Source: Agriotes lineatus (lineage: Eukaryota > Arthropoda > Insecta > Coleoptera > Elateridae). From it: a DNA stretch of 64,000 nt. Shown piece by piece: positions 24,161 through 34,699 of the stretch (the first letter of the stretch is position 1; the number at the start of each line of letters is the position of its first letter). Position numbers and translations under genes: made by a program. Location: NCBI GenBank assembly GCA_940337035.1, contig CALNHX010005809.1:36448-100447 (forward strand). The letters are read 5' to 3'. The notes under the pieces are model-generated. The model searched no databases and had not been told where the DNA came from. It saw only the letters and a program-made list of their open reading frames with translations.

Positions 24161-25552
24161 GGTTTGTTCTTCTCATACAGAACCGTGTTTAACTTAAATG
24201 AGAGCGTCGAACAGGAATATTTACATGTCATAAACGCCCCTAAGTATAACATAAATAGCTTCTAAAAGAAATATACTAAATTTGTATGCAAAATGAAGCC
24301 CAATTTATAATTAAGTGATGAAGAACAAACGTCTATGAATATTTTTCAAGTGTGTCATGTATTGGAGCACTAAAGTACTCAACATAAAATATATTCAGGT
24401 TGTACGGTTTTTATATGTTTAATCTTTTGAAGATATATATTTATAATATATTTCAACAAACTGAATTGATGAACAACTACAAGTGTCCGGAACGAGAAAG
24501 ATATAGAATTTGTTTATACAAATGTAAAATAAAAGTATGTCTGGTTTGTGATGGGAACTAATCTATGATAGATAAGATAGGAGTTAGTTTGGTTTGTTTA
24601 TAAGTACAAAAAGAATAAGGGAAACATTTACATCTACAACTTTAAATATTGATAATGCTGGTTCGTTGCCTCTGAATATGCATGTGTATCGATGGAATTC
24701 AAAAAGATAAAAAGTTCTGCCAAGACTGATTTCCTTCCGAGTTTAAGTTTAGCAAATCGTAGATGTGCCATTATTCGAAATATTGTTTATTCTTAAGATT
24801 GTTAATTACCCTATAGTACCAAAGCTAGCTTTCTATAAATTTCACTAATTGAACTGAACTGAACTGAATTATTTATATAATGCACTTTTGTGCCGACAAA
24901 GTGGATATAGCATAGTTAGCAACAATAAGATTAGACCAAGAATTAGTATTTAAGGATATATTTGTTTTAATCCAAATGAAGACGGTAACAAAATCTCTTC
25001 CAAAAGAACACACGAGTTAGTCAATTAGAGGTAAATACAAACATTTAGGAACGTTTTAATTGGCGTTCCTCTTATTCACTTCGAGCCATCATCAGAATCA
25101 AGTCTTGGTTTAGGCATTTAAGTAGAAAAAATACCAAAATTACCACCAATTAGGGTATTCAGGTAAGAACTATTCCCGATAATAATAGGCTAACACTTTC
25201 ATTTCTAGTTTGTAGGCGCAATGCATACTAGTTTGGGATCTATTAGACGCTAAGGCATTTTCATGAAAGTTTCTGTAGGTCAGCATCAATCGATTCCATT
25301 AAAATCGCTTCGTAACGCTTCGAAGTTTAGCAATAACTAACCAAATATGTTGTACCCTAAAATTAATTCTGGATATTATGCATTTTAGATGAGAAATTAG
25401 TTTGATAGACTATAGGCATCGGTTGGAGTAAAACCTGAATATCCAAACTGCGTACAGTATAAATACGTCTATAGTTTTTGGTCCTAGTAGCGTTAAGGTG
25501 AACGATATTTTTAGTCGAAGACCCTTTTTAACTGCCAATATATACATTTGTA
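24161..25552. other. Unassigned AT-rich DNA
   Basis: A short GAACT tandem run (about 24849-24866) is the only local structure noted. Confidence 0.4.
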
Positions 25553-25554
25553 TA

Positions 25555-25738
25555 TAGTATGATCAAGAATTATTTTCATTTTGTATAGCTGTATAATAGT
25601 TTCTAGTTTATGAATGCAACTATAAGTCACTTAAAAAACAAATGTCAAGTTTGACATTTAAGTGTAAACATAGTTGCATTCATAAACTAGGAACTATTAT
25701 ATAACCGCACTAGATGAAAATATTTTTTGATCATACTT
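25555..25738. mobile_element. MITE-1 family foldback copy (184 bp)
   Basis: An almost complete palindrome with arms of about 80 bp, from TAGTATGATCAA at the left to the inverse AAGTATGATCAA at the right. They share ATAGTTCCTAGTTTATGAATG-like sequence and meet near TGTCAAGTTTGACA. TA at 25553-25554 and 25739-25740 is the target duplication. Confidence 0.85.
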
Positions 25739-25740
25739 TA

Positions 25741-26505
25741 TTTTCAGTACCAAGGCTTTAATAAAACAAGAGCCAGTGGCTAATAAAAACTTGTGAGATA
25801 GCAAGGGCCAACACATAGCACATATTAAAAACAACCACAGTTAAAAAGTTTCCATAAAAGCTAATGTTACAGAAATAACACTAAGTTTGGCATCTTCTGA
25901 TTTATAAAAATTATGAAGGGCTCCTTATATTCGAACTCTGAATTGTAATTTACTGCTGTATACATTTAAAATGAAACTGAGGGTTACTATTAATGCAAAT
26001 AAAAGTTATGATGAGCGCGTGAAATTCTGAGAATGACAATTCAAACATTAAATATCAAATTATTATTAAAAAAAGGTGTTCTGACTACAAAATTAGTCCT
26101 TGCAATATTAGACCGGGTTATCTAAGCAAATAAATATAGGTAATCTCCTCAAGTACCCAAAAAAGCTAAGTATGTCTTAAACGTAATTTGTGGATGCGAT
26201 ACTTCTTACAAAGGCTTTTGCATAACGAAGAACATTCATAATTACCTAACATTAACGCTTTGTCGAAAAATAATGTTTTTGTTCAAGACATGGGTGTTTT
26301 CACAGTAAAAGAACCTGTTTATTACCTTAACATATGATCAAATTGATAAACAACAAAGGTTGCTTGGTTATACACAAAACATCAATAAAGTAAAGTTTAT
26401 CAGCAACGCTATAATTGCAAACAGCAAGTGTTTTAAACATTTTTATCTTCATCAGTGTTGTTATAGACTCTTAACTAAATTAATTTTAGTATAGTTATAA
26501 GCTTT
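25741..26505. other. Unassigned AT-rich DNA
   Basis: Nothing recognisable. Confidence 0.4.
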
Positions 26506-26602
26506 ATTACCGCACTGAGTGCGGTAATGGATATTACCGCACTCAGTGCGGTAATGGATAGTTAATACCGCACTCAGTGCGGTAATGAATATTACCGCAC
26601 TC
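26506..26602. repeat. Tandem array of a self-palindromic 23-bp unit
   Basis: Three full units and one partial unit of ATTACCGCAC(TSA)GTGCGGTAAT at 26506-26528, 26533-26555, about 26564-26587 and 26591-26602. They are separated by 4-9 bp of GGAT/GAAT-like spacer. Each unit is its own reverse complement apart from the centre. Confidence 0.9.
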
Positions 26603-26681
26603 TTTTTGTATGAAGAAATACATTGAACCAGAATTTATTGATGAAGATAAAATATTGAACAATACACGGTTGCTTATGGCA

Positions 26682-26758
26682 CTTAACGAGACTCGTTTGA
26701 TTGCCGCAAAACTCGGCTCACCGCCTCGTTTTTGGCAATCAAACTCGTGTCGTTAAAA
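26682..26758. repeat. Palindromic hairpin with CpG-rich tip
   Basis: Arms 26682-26712 and 26728-26758 share TTAACGA.ACTCGTTTGATTG and its inverse, with CTCGGCTCACCGCCTCG at the tip. Confidence 0.75.
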
Positions 26759-26820
26759 TGCTCATAATCAAACTTGTATCGTTAATATCTATAAATGCCT
26801 TGTATACATTTTTAAAACAT

Positions 26821-26830
26821 TGTTAAACTT
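26821..26830 (+). repeat. Target-site duplication, left (LOA-type LINE)
   Basis: TGTTAAACTT, repeated exactly at 32631-32640 immediately after the LINE's pentanucleotide tail. Confidence 0.75.
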
Positions 26831-27857
26831 CTAGTATTTTGAGAGTTCTCAATTGAACCAGCAAAAGCATTGGATTTCTTTTTTGAATTTTCTGAAGGTA
26901 AGCGCAATCAGGCTCTATAGTTTGCTGTTGCTATAATATCTGATGATCTCTGGATGCCATTCAGGTGTATGATCAAAGATAGGTAAAACTTGACCTTGAT
27001 GAGTTTACCACGACGCCGACACAGTAGGCCCGCTGGCGGATTTAAGACTGAATGGGGAAGTGAGGTTTTCCATGTGTGATCTTTGGAGAGAGGTATGGAA
27101 CGAATCAGCTGCTTGAGTACTGATGAGGTAGGACTCTCGTAATGACTCCGTATTTTGGTCGTTGAAACGTTTATTTGTAATCCCACCTGGAGGGGTCGAG
27201 CATTGCCAGCTGAACTGAACGGCTATAAACGCTGTGAAGATTCATGCCGAGGCAGTGCAGCCAAGTTGATCAGGTCTTGCACCCCCCGCCTGACAACAAG
27301 GAAGACCGCAGGGTATCACTGGCAACGATCAGTGATATGCGATCCTAGCGATTGCATCCTTCTCGTGGTGGCCCCGTTGAGACTGAACCCCGCGGATCTA
27401 GACTGGGAAGTCGATAAACATCCCCCAAGCCCAGCTGTCGTGTCGTGGCTAAGGGTCTGCACTTGGGATAACGATGCCGGCAAAGACGAACCTCTGGTCA
27501 CGTCATTGCCGTTATACCATACATGGATGTCTCTGCTGTAGGCATGTATTACGGGAGATATCTGTGCTGGGGGTCTTGGCTTCACCGCCCGGACCAAGAG
27601 GAGAAAACCTCAATAAAAATCCTAAATCTCACGGCGGGGGACCAGGCTCAAGAGATGCATGGCTGTCTAGAAGATCAGCCTTTCTGGTTCCAAAATCCCC
27701 TTTTCGAATGTGTTATGCGACCCGTGCAAAGCAGAGCACCAGCAGGTGTAGGCGCAGGGGCTTATAATATGCGTCATCAACGGAGCCTTCTGGGTACCAG
27801 GCGCCCTCCAGAAGTATTTAGCCAAACCTCTTACAGTTGAATTAAATACTCACTTGT
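26831..27857 (+). promoter_or_regulatory. 5' untranslated/promoter region of the LOA-type LINE
   Basis: About 1 kb between the left duplication and the ORF1 start. It becomes markedly GC-richer after about 26,980 and contains several open but unrecognised frames on both strands. LINE promoters are usually internal and located here. No TATA box is needed or evident. Confidence 0.55.
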
Positions 27858-28952
27858 ATGGATTTAACAACTGCTTTTTCACAGGGTGAAGACGACACAC
27901 TGATGGAGTCATCACCGCTTCCGACCACTGATGCTCAGACTTCGGTGACCGAGATAGAAATGGAACAGTGTGCCTCTACTGCAGAGTTGACAGTCCAGAC
28001 TTCCAGTCAAGGACAGTCTTCCGAGCAGGAAAAGGCCGCAACCGGAGCGGACATAGCCGATAAACTAGGCAAAGTGTCCCTCAAAAAGGTCCAACTTACA
28101 GCCAAGGAACGCAGAGAACGCGCCAAGCGAGCCTGCGAAGCCAAGGGCATTAAGTACGACCCAAACTTTAAAAGAAAGCAGAAGATGGAGAAGAAGAGGG
28201 CAGCAGACCCAGCTTCGAAATCTGAAAAACCTGCAACCAACCAGGGACAAAAGAGGCAACGCTCTGACGAAGCCACTCCCTCCCCGGCAAACGCCAAAAA
28301 GAGGCCGAGGCAGAAAGTAGACAAGCCGACCTCACCAAAGGCAGGCACCAGCAAGCTTGATTTTGCTGAGGCAGCCACTACGGTGAAGATGGCCATCTAC
28401 CCTGCTGCATATCCAGACGTCAAACTGACAAAGGAACAAGGTGACCTAGTCAGAGACAGTCTGATAAATCTCATCTTCCAGATGGAAGAAGAAGAGAACA
28501 CACCTCTCTTTACCAGCCACTATCTCGAAGCTGGTACATACGTGGTTGCGTGCAAGGACGAACTCACAAAACACTGGTTAAGTGAGCAAGTACCTAAGCT
28601 GCACCCGTGGACCAATGCCAAGCTGGAGGTAAAAGAGCGGGCAAAAGTTATTAACTCCGTCCGGGTAGTGTTCAACGTCCCCAAGTGGTACGACAAACAG
28701 AAACCCGAGGTTATTCTCCGTTTGATCGGAAAACAGAACAAACGGAAGGCAGATCTCCAAACCGATACCTGGAGAATACTCAACGTCACTCCACTAGAAG
28801 ATGGCGGTAGAACGTTCGCAGCAATGATAGATGACAGGGCAAAACAAGCACTAACATCCATCAACTGTGTAGCGCACATAGGCCTCAACAAGGTCACTTT
28901 CCTTATCCGCTCCAAGGATAGGAAAGAAGAACTTGAAAGTAGTGCAAATTAA
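27858..28952 (+). CDS. LOA-type LINE ORF1 protein (nucleic-acid binding)
   Basis: 364 residues from an ATG. Residues 1-70 are acidic and Ser/Thr/Gln-rich. Residues 75-165 are strongly basic (KERRERAKRACEAKG, MEKKRAADP, KKRPRQKVDKP) and probably bind RNA and serve as nuclear-localisation signals. Residues about 170-355 match the DUF4780 pattern by eye: W(L)SEQVPKLHPWTNAKLEV, VRVVFNVPKWYDKQKPEVIL, TWRILNV, AMIDDRAKQALTSINC. That domain is found in insect LOA ORF1 proteins. No CCHC zinc knuckles are seen, unlike Jockey or I ORF1. The protein is expected to coat the element RNA. The end overlaps the ORF2 frame by at least 20 nt. Confidence 0.85.
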   Translation: MDLTTAFSQGEDDTLMESSPLPTTDAQTSVTEIEMEQCASTAELTVQTSSQGQSSEQEKAATGADIADKLGKVSLKKVQLTAKERRERAKRACEAKGIKYDPNFKRKQKMEKKRAADPASKSEKPATNQGQKRQRSDEATPSPANAKKRPRQKVDKPTSPKAGTSKLDFAEAATTVKMAIYPAAYPDVKLTKEQGDLVRDSLINLIFQMEEEENTPLFTSHYLEAGTYVVACKDELTKHWLSEQVPKLHPWTNAKLEVKERAKVINSVRVVFNVPKWYDKQKPEVILRLIGKQNKRKADLQTDTWRILNVTPLEDGGRTFAAMIDDRAKQALTSINCVAHIGLNKVTFLIRSKDRKEELESSAN

Positions 28953-31900
28953 CCTCCACCACTGCAAAGCAGCCACTGCAAATCTAAGCAGAAAGCTGCT
29001 AGCAGATGACATCGATTTAGCACTGATCCAAGAGCCATGGATAGTTAAGGGACAAGTCCGTGGATTAGGGGGTGCTAAAGGTAAGCTTATTTATAATCAT
29101 GCAAGTCCTAGAACATGCATACTTATAATAAATAATCTAGACTGTTTACCACTAATGGAATTCTGTTCTAGAGACATAACCACAATTAAAATAAAATGGA
29201 ATAACGATGAAGGTTGTGACCAAGCCATTATAAGCTCCGTCTACCTTCCATCCGATTCCAGGGAGCCACCGCCTAGCGAGGAACTAGAGAACCTAGTATC
29301 ATCTGCCTCCCAAGACGATCTAGACCTCATCCTAGGCTGCGACGCAAATTCGCACCACACCATTTGGGGCAGCACCAACTGCAACATAAGAGGTGAGTCA
29401 CTTTTAGAATTTATCTTAACTAACAATCTAGTAGTAGTCAATAAAGGTAACACTCCAACCTTTTATAACACTAATAGACATGAAGTTATAGATATTACCA
29501 TAACCACAATGAGAATTAGTCAATCAGTGAATAAATGGCAAGTTTCAGACGAACCATCACTATCTGACCACAATTATATAACCTTTGAACTGTCTCAACG
29601 GGAAGTAAGCCAAAGAGTTTACTACAACCCAAGAAAGACAGACTGGGACCTATATAAACAAAAACTACAAGAGAAGATAGAACACCTAAAGTTCAGATCT
29701 CCCAATAAAGTAGTTTTAGACTCAAATGCTGACCGGTTAAAAGAGGCCATGATTGACTCCTTTCAGAGTAGCTGTCCTCTAATAGACCCAAGTCAGCAAA
29801 GAGCAAAGAAACACACAAATTGGTGGAATAAAGACCTAGAAAAGACCAGACAAGAAGTCAGACGTCTGTTTAACAGGTCTAAAGCCACAAATAACTGGGA
29901 GAACTATCACAAGGCTCTCACAGACTATGGCAAAAAGATCAAGGCAGCTAAGATAGCAGCCTGGAAAAAGTTTTGCCAGGAGGTGGAGACCACGCGATCC
30001 ACAGCTAGACTCCACAAAATCATCTCAAAGCAAGCCATGAACCCAGTAGGCACTCTTAAAAAAGAAAGCGGAGAATACACTACAACGGAAGAGGAGACTT
30101 TATCTCTTTTGATAAAAACTCACCTACCCGGAGCAGTGGAACAACCCACTCTGGCTGAACCCAATCATACCCCTAGGAGGGAAGACTGGGAAACAGCTAA
30201 GAGAATAGTCAGCAAAGAAAGGATTAGATGGGCAACTAGCCTCTTCAGTCCTTTCAAATCTGCTGGAAACGACGGCATACAACCCGTAATGCTGCAGAAA
30301 GGGATAGATATACTGCTGAACCCACTCAAAGACATGTTCCAAGCAAGTCTTGCCTTGGGTTACATTCCCCAATCCTGGAGAGTGACTAAAGTAGTATTTA
30401 TCCCTAAGCCTGGTAAGAGCAGCTATGCAGAAGCTAAATCTTACAGACCTATCAGCCTAACGTCATTCCTCCTTAAAACGTTGGAAAGATTAGTAGACAG
30501 ATACTGGAGGGAGGAAGCCCTAACTTCACTCCCGATTCACAAATATCAACATGCTTACCAAACAGGGAAGTCATGTGAAACCGCCCTACACCAACTAGTG
30601 GGGAAAATTGAGAGAACCTTGGAGTACAAGGAGTACGCAGTCGGAGCATTTCTAGACATAGAAGGTGCCTTCGACAACACCTCCTACCACTCTATTGAAA
30701 GAGCAATGACAAACCATCAGATCGATAACACCACGATAAGATGGACTATGGCAATGCTCAACACCAGAGTTGTAAAAGTCAAGTTATTTGACAAGGAAAA
30801 GACAGTGCAGGCGACAAGGGGATGTCCACAGGGAGGAGTTCTTTCTCCACTCCTGTGGTGCCTCACAGTTGATGAACTGCTGATCCAACTCAATAACAAA
30901 GGCTACTACACTCAAGGATACGCTGATGACATTGTCATACTGATTCAAGGTAAATACCAAAGAACCGTAGACAATGTAATGAAATCAGCACTAAAGATAA
31001 CCGAAGAGTGGTGTCTAGAGAATAATCTTAGAATTAATCCCAGCAAAGCCACTCTCGTCGCTTTCACTCGTAGAAAGAACATCACAAACAGAATGAACAT
31101 AAAACTGTTTGAGACAAATGTCAACTGGGAGAACGAGGTTAAGTACTTAGGTCTAACCATCGATTCCAAACTAACTTGGAACTCCCACTTAGACAAAACA
31201 ATCACCAGGTGCATACAAACATTAGTTATTGGAAAAAGAGCCATAGGTAGTACGTGGGGGCTCAAACCGGAACTGACCCTCTGGCTGTACAAAACCATGG
31301 TTCGACCAATAATTTCATATGGAATAATCGCCTGGTGGCCCAAAATAAAACAAGCAACTGCGATCCACAAAATCAGCAGAATACAATATCTAGCTAATCG
31401 GTGCATCACTGGAGCCTTTAAAGGCACCTCAGGACAAGCACTGAATGCTATTTTAAATCTGCCACCTCTGCACATCTTCTTGGAAGGTGAAGCCAGAATG
31501 GCAGCCTACAGATTACAAAGTACAGGTCACTGGATGACCACAGCTAATAATCTAGGACATGGCAAGATCATGTCACACATCAACAACCCAATATTAGAAA
31601 TGGGTTCTGATCTTATAATCAAAGCCTATGACTTTGAAAAGAACTTTACTGTACACACAAGTTGGAATCCGGACCAACTACCAACTCCAACAAATAAGAA
31701 CATCATTTTTTACACTGATGGATCTAAGTTTGAAGGGGGTACAGGTTCCGGTGTGTACAGTACCAATCCTAGAACCAACGAAAAAGTCAGTCTAGGAAAG
31801 TTTTGTAACATCTTTCAGGCTGAAGTACAAGCTATTAACGTATGCGCAAACATCAGCATAGAAAAGAAGCTGCTCAATCGAGACATACACATTCTCTCAG

Positions 31901-32535
31901 ACAGTCAGGCAGCATTGAAAGCGTTAAACGCTTTCAGTACTTCATCGAGACTGGTCAAGGAATGCAAATCCAAACTTCAAACCCTAACCCAGGGAAATAC
32001 AGTAAAATTATGCTGGATCCCAGGTCACCAAGGTATTGAAGGAAACGAAAAGGCGGACAAGCTCGCAAAAGAAGCAGCCCGTAATGCAATGACCGGTCCA
32101 GAACCTGGTCTAAGCATTCAGAAAAACCAAGCCCGCTCAGCCATTAATGAATGGGTCAATACCGCACACCAACTAAGGTGGAGAAACTACAATCAAGCAA
32201 CACACTGCAAAAGATTGCTAAAAACTCCGAATCCACATACCACCAAAACCCTGTTGAGACTGAACAGAACTCGAATCAAGCAAGTAGTCAGTCTACTAAC
32301 AGGCACTGGAGCATTCAGAGAATTTATGCACAGGATCAATATCTATAGAGATGAACCTGTTTGCAGACTATGCCAAGAGGATGATGAAACAGCCTATCAT
32401 ATCCTCTTTGAATGCCCAGCATTAGAGCGTAAAAGACACCAACTCGATTGGAGCCTTAACTCTATTGACAACCACAAGCTAGTAGGGGACATTGCAAGTC
32501 TAGTAAAAGACACGGATGTCGGCTTGCTAACTTGA
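28933..32535 (+). CDS. LOA-type LINE ORF2 polyprotein: endonuclease, RT, RNase H
   Basis: 1200 residues without a stop. Residues 1-225 form the endonuclease (VQINLHHCKAA, IQEPW, CDANSHH, and SDH with D212/H213). The reverse transcriptase spans about 430-720, with motif A FLDIEGAFD (D575), GCPQGGVLSPLLW and GYADD (D665/D666). RNase H spans about 920-1050, with FYTDGS (D929), a Glu in QAEVQA, LSDSQAALKAL and WIPGHQGIEGNEKAD (H1032). A C-terminal CX2CX8HX4C finger (CRLCQ...HILFEC) follows. All catalytic residues that I can check are present. The frame is +1 relative to ORF1. The conserved start of the endonuclease coincides with a TTG at 28933 and the first ATG is far inside the domain. Translation therefore needs reinitiation at a non-AUG codon or frameshifting. 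The frame is closed upstream by TAG at 28879-28881. Confidence 0.9.
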   Translation: MKVVQINLHHCKAATANLSRKLLADDIDLALIQEPWIVKGQVRGLGGAKGKLIYNHASPRTCILIINNLDCLPLMEFCSRDITTIKIKWNNDEGCDQAIISSVYLPSDSREPPPSEELENLVSSASQDDLDLILGCDANSHHTIWGSTNCNIRGESLLEFILTNNLVVVNKGNTPTFYNTNRHEVIDITITTMRISQSVNKWQVSDEPSLSDHNYITFELSQREVSQRVYYNPRKTDWDLYKQKLQEKIEHLKFRSPNKVVLDSNADRLKEAMIDSFQSSCPLIDPSQQRAKKHTNWWNKDLEKTRQEVRRLFNRSKATNNWENYHKALTDYGKKIKAAKIAAWKKFCQEVETTRSTARLHKIISKQAMNPVGTLKKESGEYTTTEEETLSLLIKTHLPGAVEQPTLAEPNHTPRREDWETAKRIVSKERIRWATSLFSPFKSAGNDGIQPVMLQKGIDILLNPLKDMFQASLALGYIPQSWRVTKVVFIPKPGKSSYAEAKSYRPISLTSFLLKTLERLVDRYWREEALTSLPIHKYQHAYQTGKSCETALHQLVGKIERTLEYKEYAVGAFLDIEGAFDNTSYHSIERAMTNHQIDNTTIRWTMAMLNTRVVKVKLFDKEKTVQATRGCPQGGVLSPLLWCLTVDELLIQLNNKGYYTQGYADDIVILIQGKYQRTVDNVMKSALKITEEWCLENNLRINPSKATLVAFTRRKNITNRMNIKLFETNVNWENEVKYLGLTIDSKLTWNSHLDKTITRCIQTLVIGKRAIGSTWGLKPELTLWLYKTMVRPIISYGIIAWWPKIKQATAIHKISRIQYLANRCITGAFKGTSGQALNAILNLPPLHIFLEGEARMAAYRLQSTGHWMTTANNLGHGKIMSHINNPILEMGSDLIIKAYDFEKNFTVHTSWNPDQLPTPTNKNIIFYTDGSKFEGGTGSGVYSTNPRTNEKVSLGKFCNIFQAEVQAINVCANISIEKKLLNRDIHILSDSQAALKALNAFSTSSRLVKECKSKLQTLTQGNTVKLCWIPGHQGIEGNEKADKLAKEAARNAMTGPEPGLSIQKNQARSAINEWVNTAHQLRWRNYNQATHCKRLLKTPNPHTTKTLLRLNRTRIKQVVSLLTGTGAFREFMHRINIYRDEPVCRLCQEDDETAYHILFECPALERKRHQLDWSLNSIDNHKLVGDIASLVKDTDVGLLT

Positions 32536-32599
32536 AAACTCCCGACAGTACAAAAAGCCCTAAGGGCTGACGTGCGCATGCCAGCAAAAGGCAGTCGTG

Positions 32600-32628
32600 T
32601 AATCTAATCTAATCTAATCTAATCTAAC
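32600..32628 (+). repeat. TAATC tandem tail of the LOA-type LINE
   Basis: Five TAATC units plus a partial unit close the 3' end, in place of a poly(A) tail. The right duplication follows at 32631. Confidence 0.9.
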
Positions 32629-32640
32629 AGTGTTAAACTT

Positions 32641-34380
32641 AAGTTGTTCTGTAAACAGTAGAAAATAAATGCAAGTATTTGTACTTAAGTGTTTTCTTAA
32701 TCTCGAAACAGTAGCTTTAGTCTTCGTGTACAAATATATTTTGACTAGAAGGATTGCCAGTTATCCCAACGTTACGCGAATTTGCAACAGGCTACTTACT
32801 ATTTTTAACACGATAGTTAACTCAATTATTAGCCATAATACAAACTACATTTTGCTGTGAAAAGGTTAGAAAAATGTCGTAGAAACTAGTTTCTTTAAGT
32901 GATCCACTTCGAATGAACGTCGGTGTAAATAATTTTTTGTTCTAATGCATCGAAAAGCCATGAATTTCGATACTGTTTAGCGGCTGAAAAGACCCACTTT
33001 TTTGTACTAGTAACTTTTACTTTTCAACAGTAATAACCATAACAACAAAAGCTAACGGCGTGTTTCCATTGCTCTAAATCAAAATACACATTGAAATTTT
33101 GTAATATGATCGTGATCTCCTCAACTTTTCCCGACCCCCTTAGTTAAGAATAAGAAAAAAACGCTTCCAAAGCAGTAGAACAAAACATTATGTCTGTAAC
33201 TCGTACTCTTATACTTACAGTCGCGCCCAAAAAAAAAAACAGGACACTTTTTAACCTAATTCTCAAAATGCGAAAAAAATTGCTGACACTGACATTTCTA
33301 ATTAATAAATGTCATCAAAAGTCATTATTCAATTCAGAAAAATGCCGGCACATATTGGAAATACGTCTTTTAGACAAGGGTAGTAAAAATTTCAAATAAA
33401 TGTACAGTAAGTAAAATACAAAAAACGCTCTCGTATCCGACATAATAATTTTCATTGCTTGCTTGCTTAACGCCACTTTGAGAGCGAACCCGTTGGCCGA
33501 ATTGGCTGATTTTGATGTCAATCGACTCAGGGCGACGCAAGTAAGCCAGTAGTAAAGTTTTCAAATTTTTATAAGTGACTTTTTTTATGTGTATTAGCTA
33601 ACCTCAAAATTAACTCGACACACAAAATGGATCACTCTTGTACAAATTGCATTCAATGAATTATTTCGCGCCCAATTTGGGTGCAGAACGCTAGTATTGC
33701 AGTATGTTTCTTAGCTAAAAGTCAACATAATCGATTTTAACAAGGGTTCAGGTAGCCCAAAATTATAATATGTAATAATAATGCTGTCTTTGCTTATAAA
33801 AAGTCAGTTTTTAAATTCCAACTTTTATTAAAACCATTATTTTCTGAAAATCAATAAAAATTAAACACGGGGTGGGCCACCACACGATCTTCTATTATTG
33901 CTTGTAAAAATTTAATTTTGCAATTTTGTTAATACTACTTCTAAAAACCTTTTTTGACAAAACTTATAGACAATTACGTAATATATAACACCTTTTTAAT
34001 AGCTATTTATATAACAAGTGATACATAATGTAGGGCTTTATTTTACGAGTATCTTTTATAGTCAAGCAGGGTCAGTGAAGGAGACGAGTCATAAAGTCAT
34101 ATTATGTACGAGTTGTATACAAAGCTTCATGTTCACTTCTAAATTCTAAAAAAGTGGACGTGACTACCTCCCTGGACTTTCCCATACTGGAAACCGTTCA
34201 TATCGTCTTTATTCAACAGTCTTTACAACATATCAAAATTTCAACTTCGATGACTCACGTCTTCACCGTGATAAGCGTTTACACTTTCACGTAAATTGCG
34301 GGTAAATATAAAAGAACTAGTGAGTCACCCGAACTACGTTTCGGTTCGCAAAATTAAGAGAGATTCATTAATATAAATTT
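32641..34380. other. Unassigned AT-rich DNA
   Basis: CAGTCGCGCCCAAAAAA near 33219 resembles one end of a Tc1-type transposon, but I find no inverse copy within reach. A short block near 33950-34010 resembles units of the degenerate array at 36650-37155. Confidence 0.4.
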
Positions 34381-34387
34381 TAAAAAA

Positions 34388-34468
34388 AGATGCATCGACG
34401 GGATCGAACCCGGGGCTCCCGCGTGATAGGCCAGCACGCTTACCGCAGAACCACACTCTCCTGTTTGA
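34388..34468 (-). ncRNA. tRNA-like sequence (tRNA-Gly-like pseudogene or SINE head)
   Basis: The minus strand has GTGGTTCTGCGGTAAGC (box A-like), CACGCGGGAGCCCC and CGGGTTCGATCCCG (box B), followed by a T-run that could terminate Pol III. The middle resembles tRNA-Gly, but the T-loop is one base short and the acceptor arms do not pair, so I do not call a working tRNA. Confidence 0.5.
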
Positions 34469-34516
34469 ATAATGCGCGCACCTGAGCTAATAGTAGACAG
34501 CGATAGGCGCTCCGCT

Positions 34517-34572
34517 CTGCTGCCTAGAGAAGTTAATTAAATTATACTGCTGCCTAGAGAAGTTAATTAAAT
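34517..34572 (+). repeat. Tandem duplication, 30 bp x 1.9
   Basis: CTGCTGCCTAGAGAAGTTAA begins at 34517 and again at 34547. Confidence 0.85.
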
Positions 34573-34699
34573 AAGTCTGAAAATTAGCAACCTTTTAAGC
34601 CATCGTACAACTTAATCGGTCCAGTATCTTCGGAGGAGATAGCGAACAAACATAGTTACACGCAAACAAAGAGAGCTACGATTTTATGTTATAAGATGT

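Larger units (their letters stand above)
26831..32630 (+). mobile_element. Structurally complete LOA-type LINE (about 5.8 kb)
   Basis: The element has a 5' untranslated region of about 1 kb, ORF1 with a DUF4780-like domain, ORF2 with endonuclease, reverse transcriptase and RNase H, and a short 3' region ending in TAATC repeats. Ten-base duplications flank it. Both ORFs are free of stops over 364 and 1200 codons. The RNase H plus RT sequence (KSYRPISLTSFLLKTLERLV) points to the LOA/R1 side of the LINE tree, LOA being my preferred clade. It is the best candidate for a recently active element here. Confidence 0.85.

Noticed and set aside
26506..26602. Resembles a CRISPR array (palindromic repeats with spacers)
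   Set aside because: Spacers are only 4-9 bp and nearly identical, there are no cas genes, and the surroundings are animal transposons.
28007..28396. 129-codon minus-strand ORF in LINE ORF1
   Set aside because: Antisense of the basic, Lys/Ala-rich part of ORF1, with no independent support.
32600..32628. Telomere-like repeat
   Set aside because: TAATC units form the 3' tail of the adjacent LINE; they are not TTAGG and there are only five.
33215..33235. Single Tc1-like transposon terminus (CAGTCGCGCCCAAAAAA)
   Set aside because: No inverse terminus or transposase was found nearby.
34388..34468. Functional tRNA-Gly gene
   Set aside because: The T-loop is one base short and the acceptor stem does not pair.
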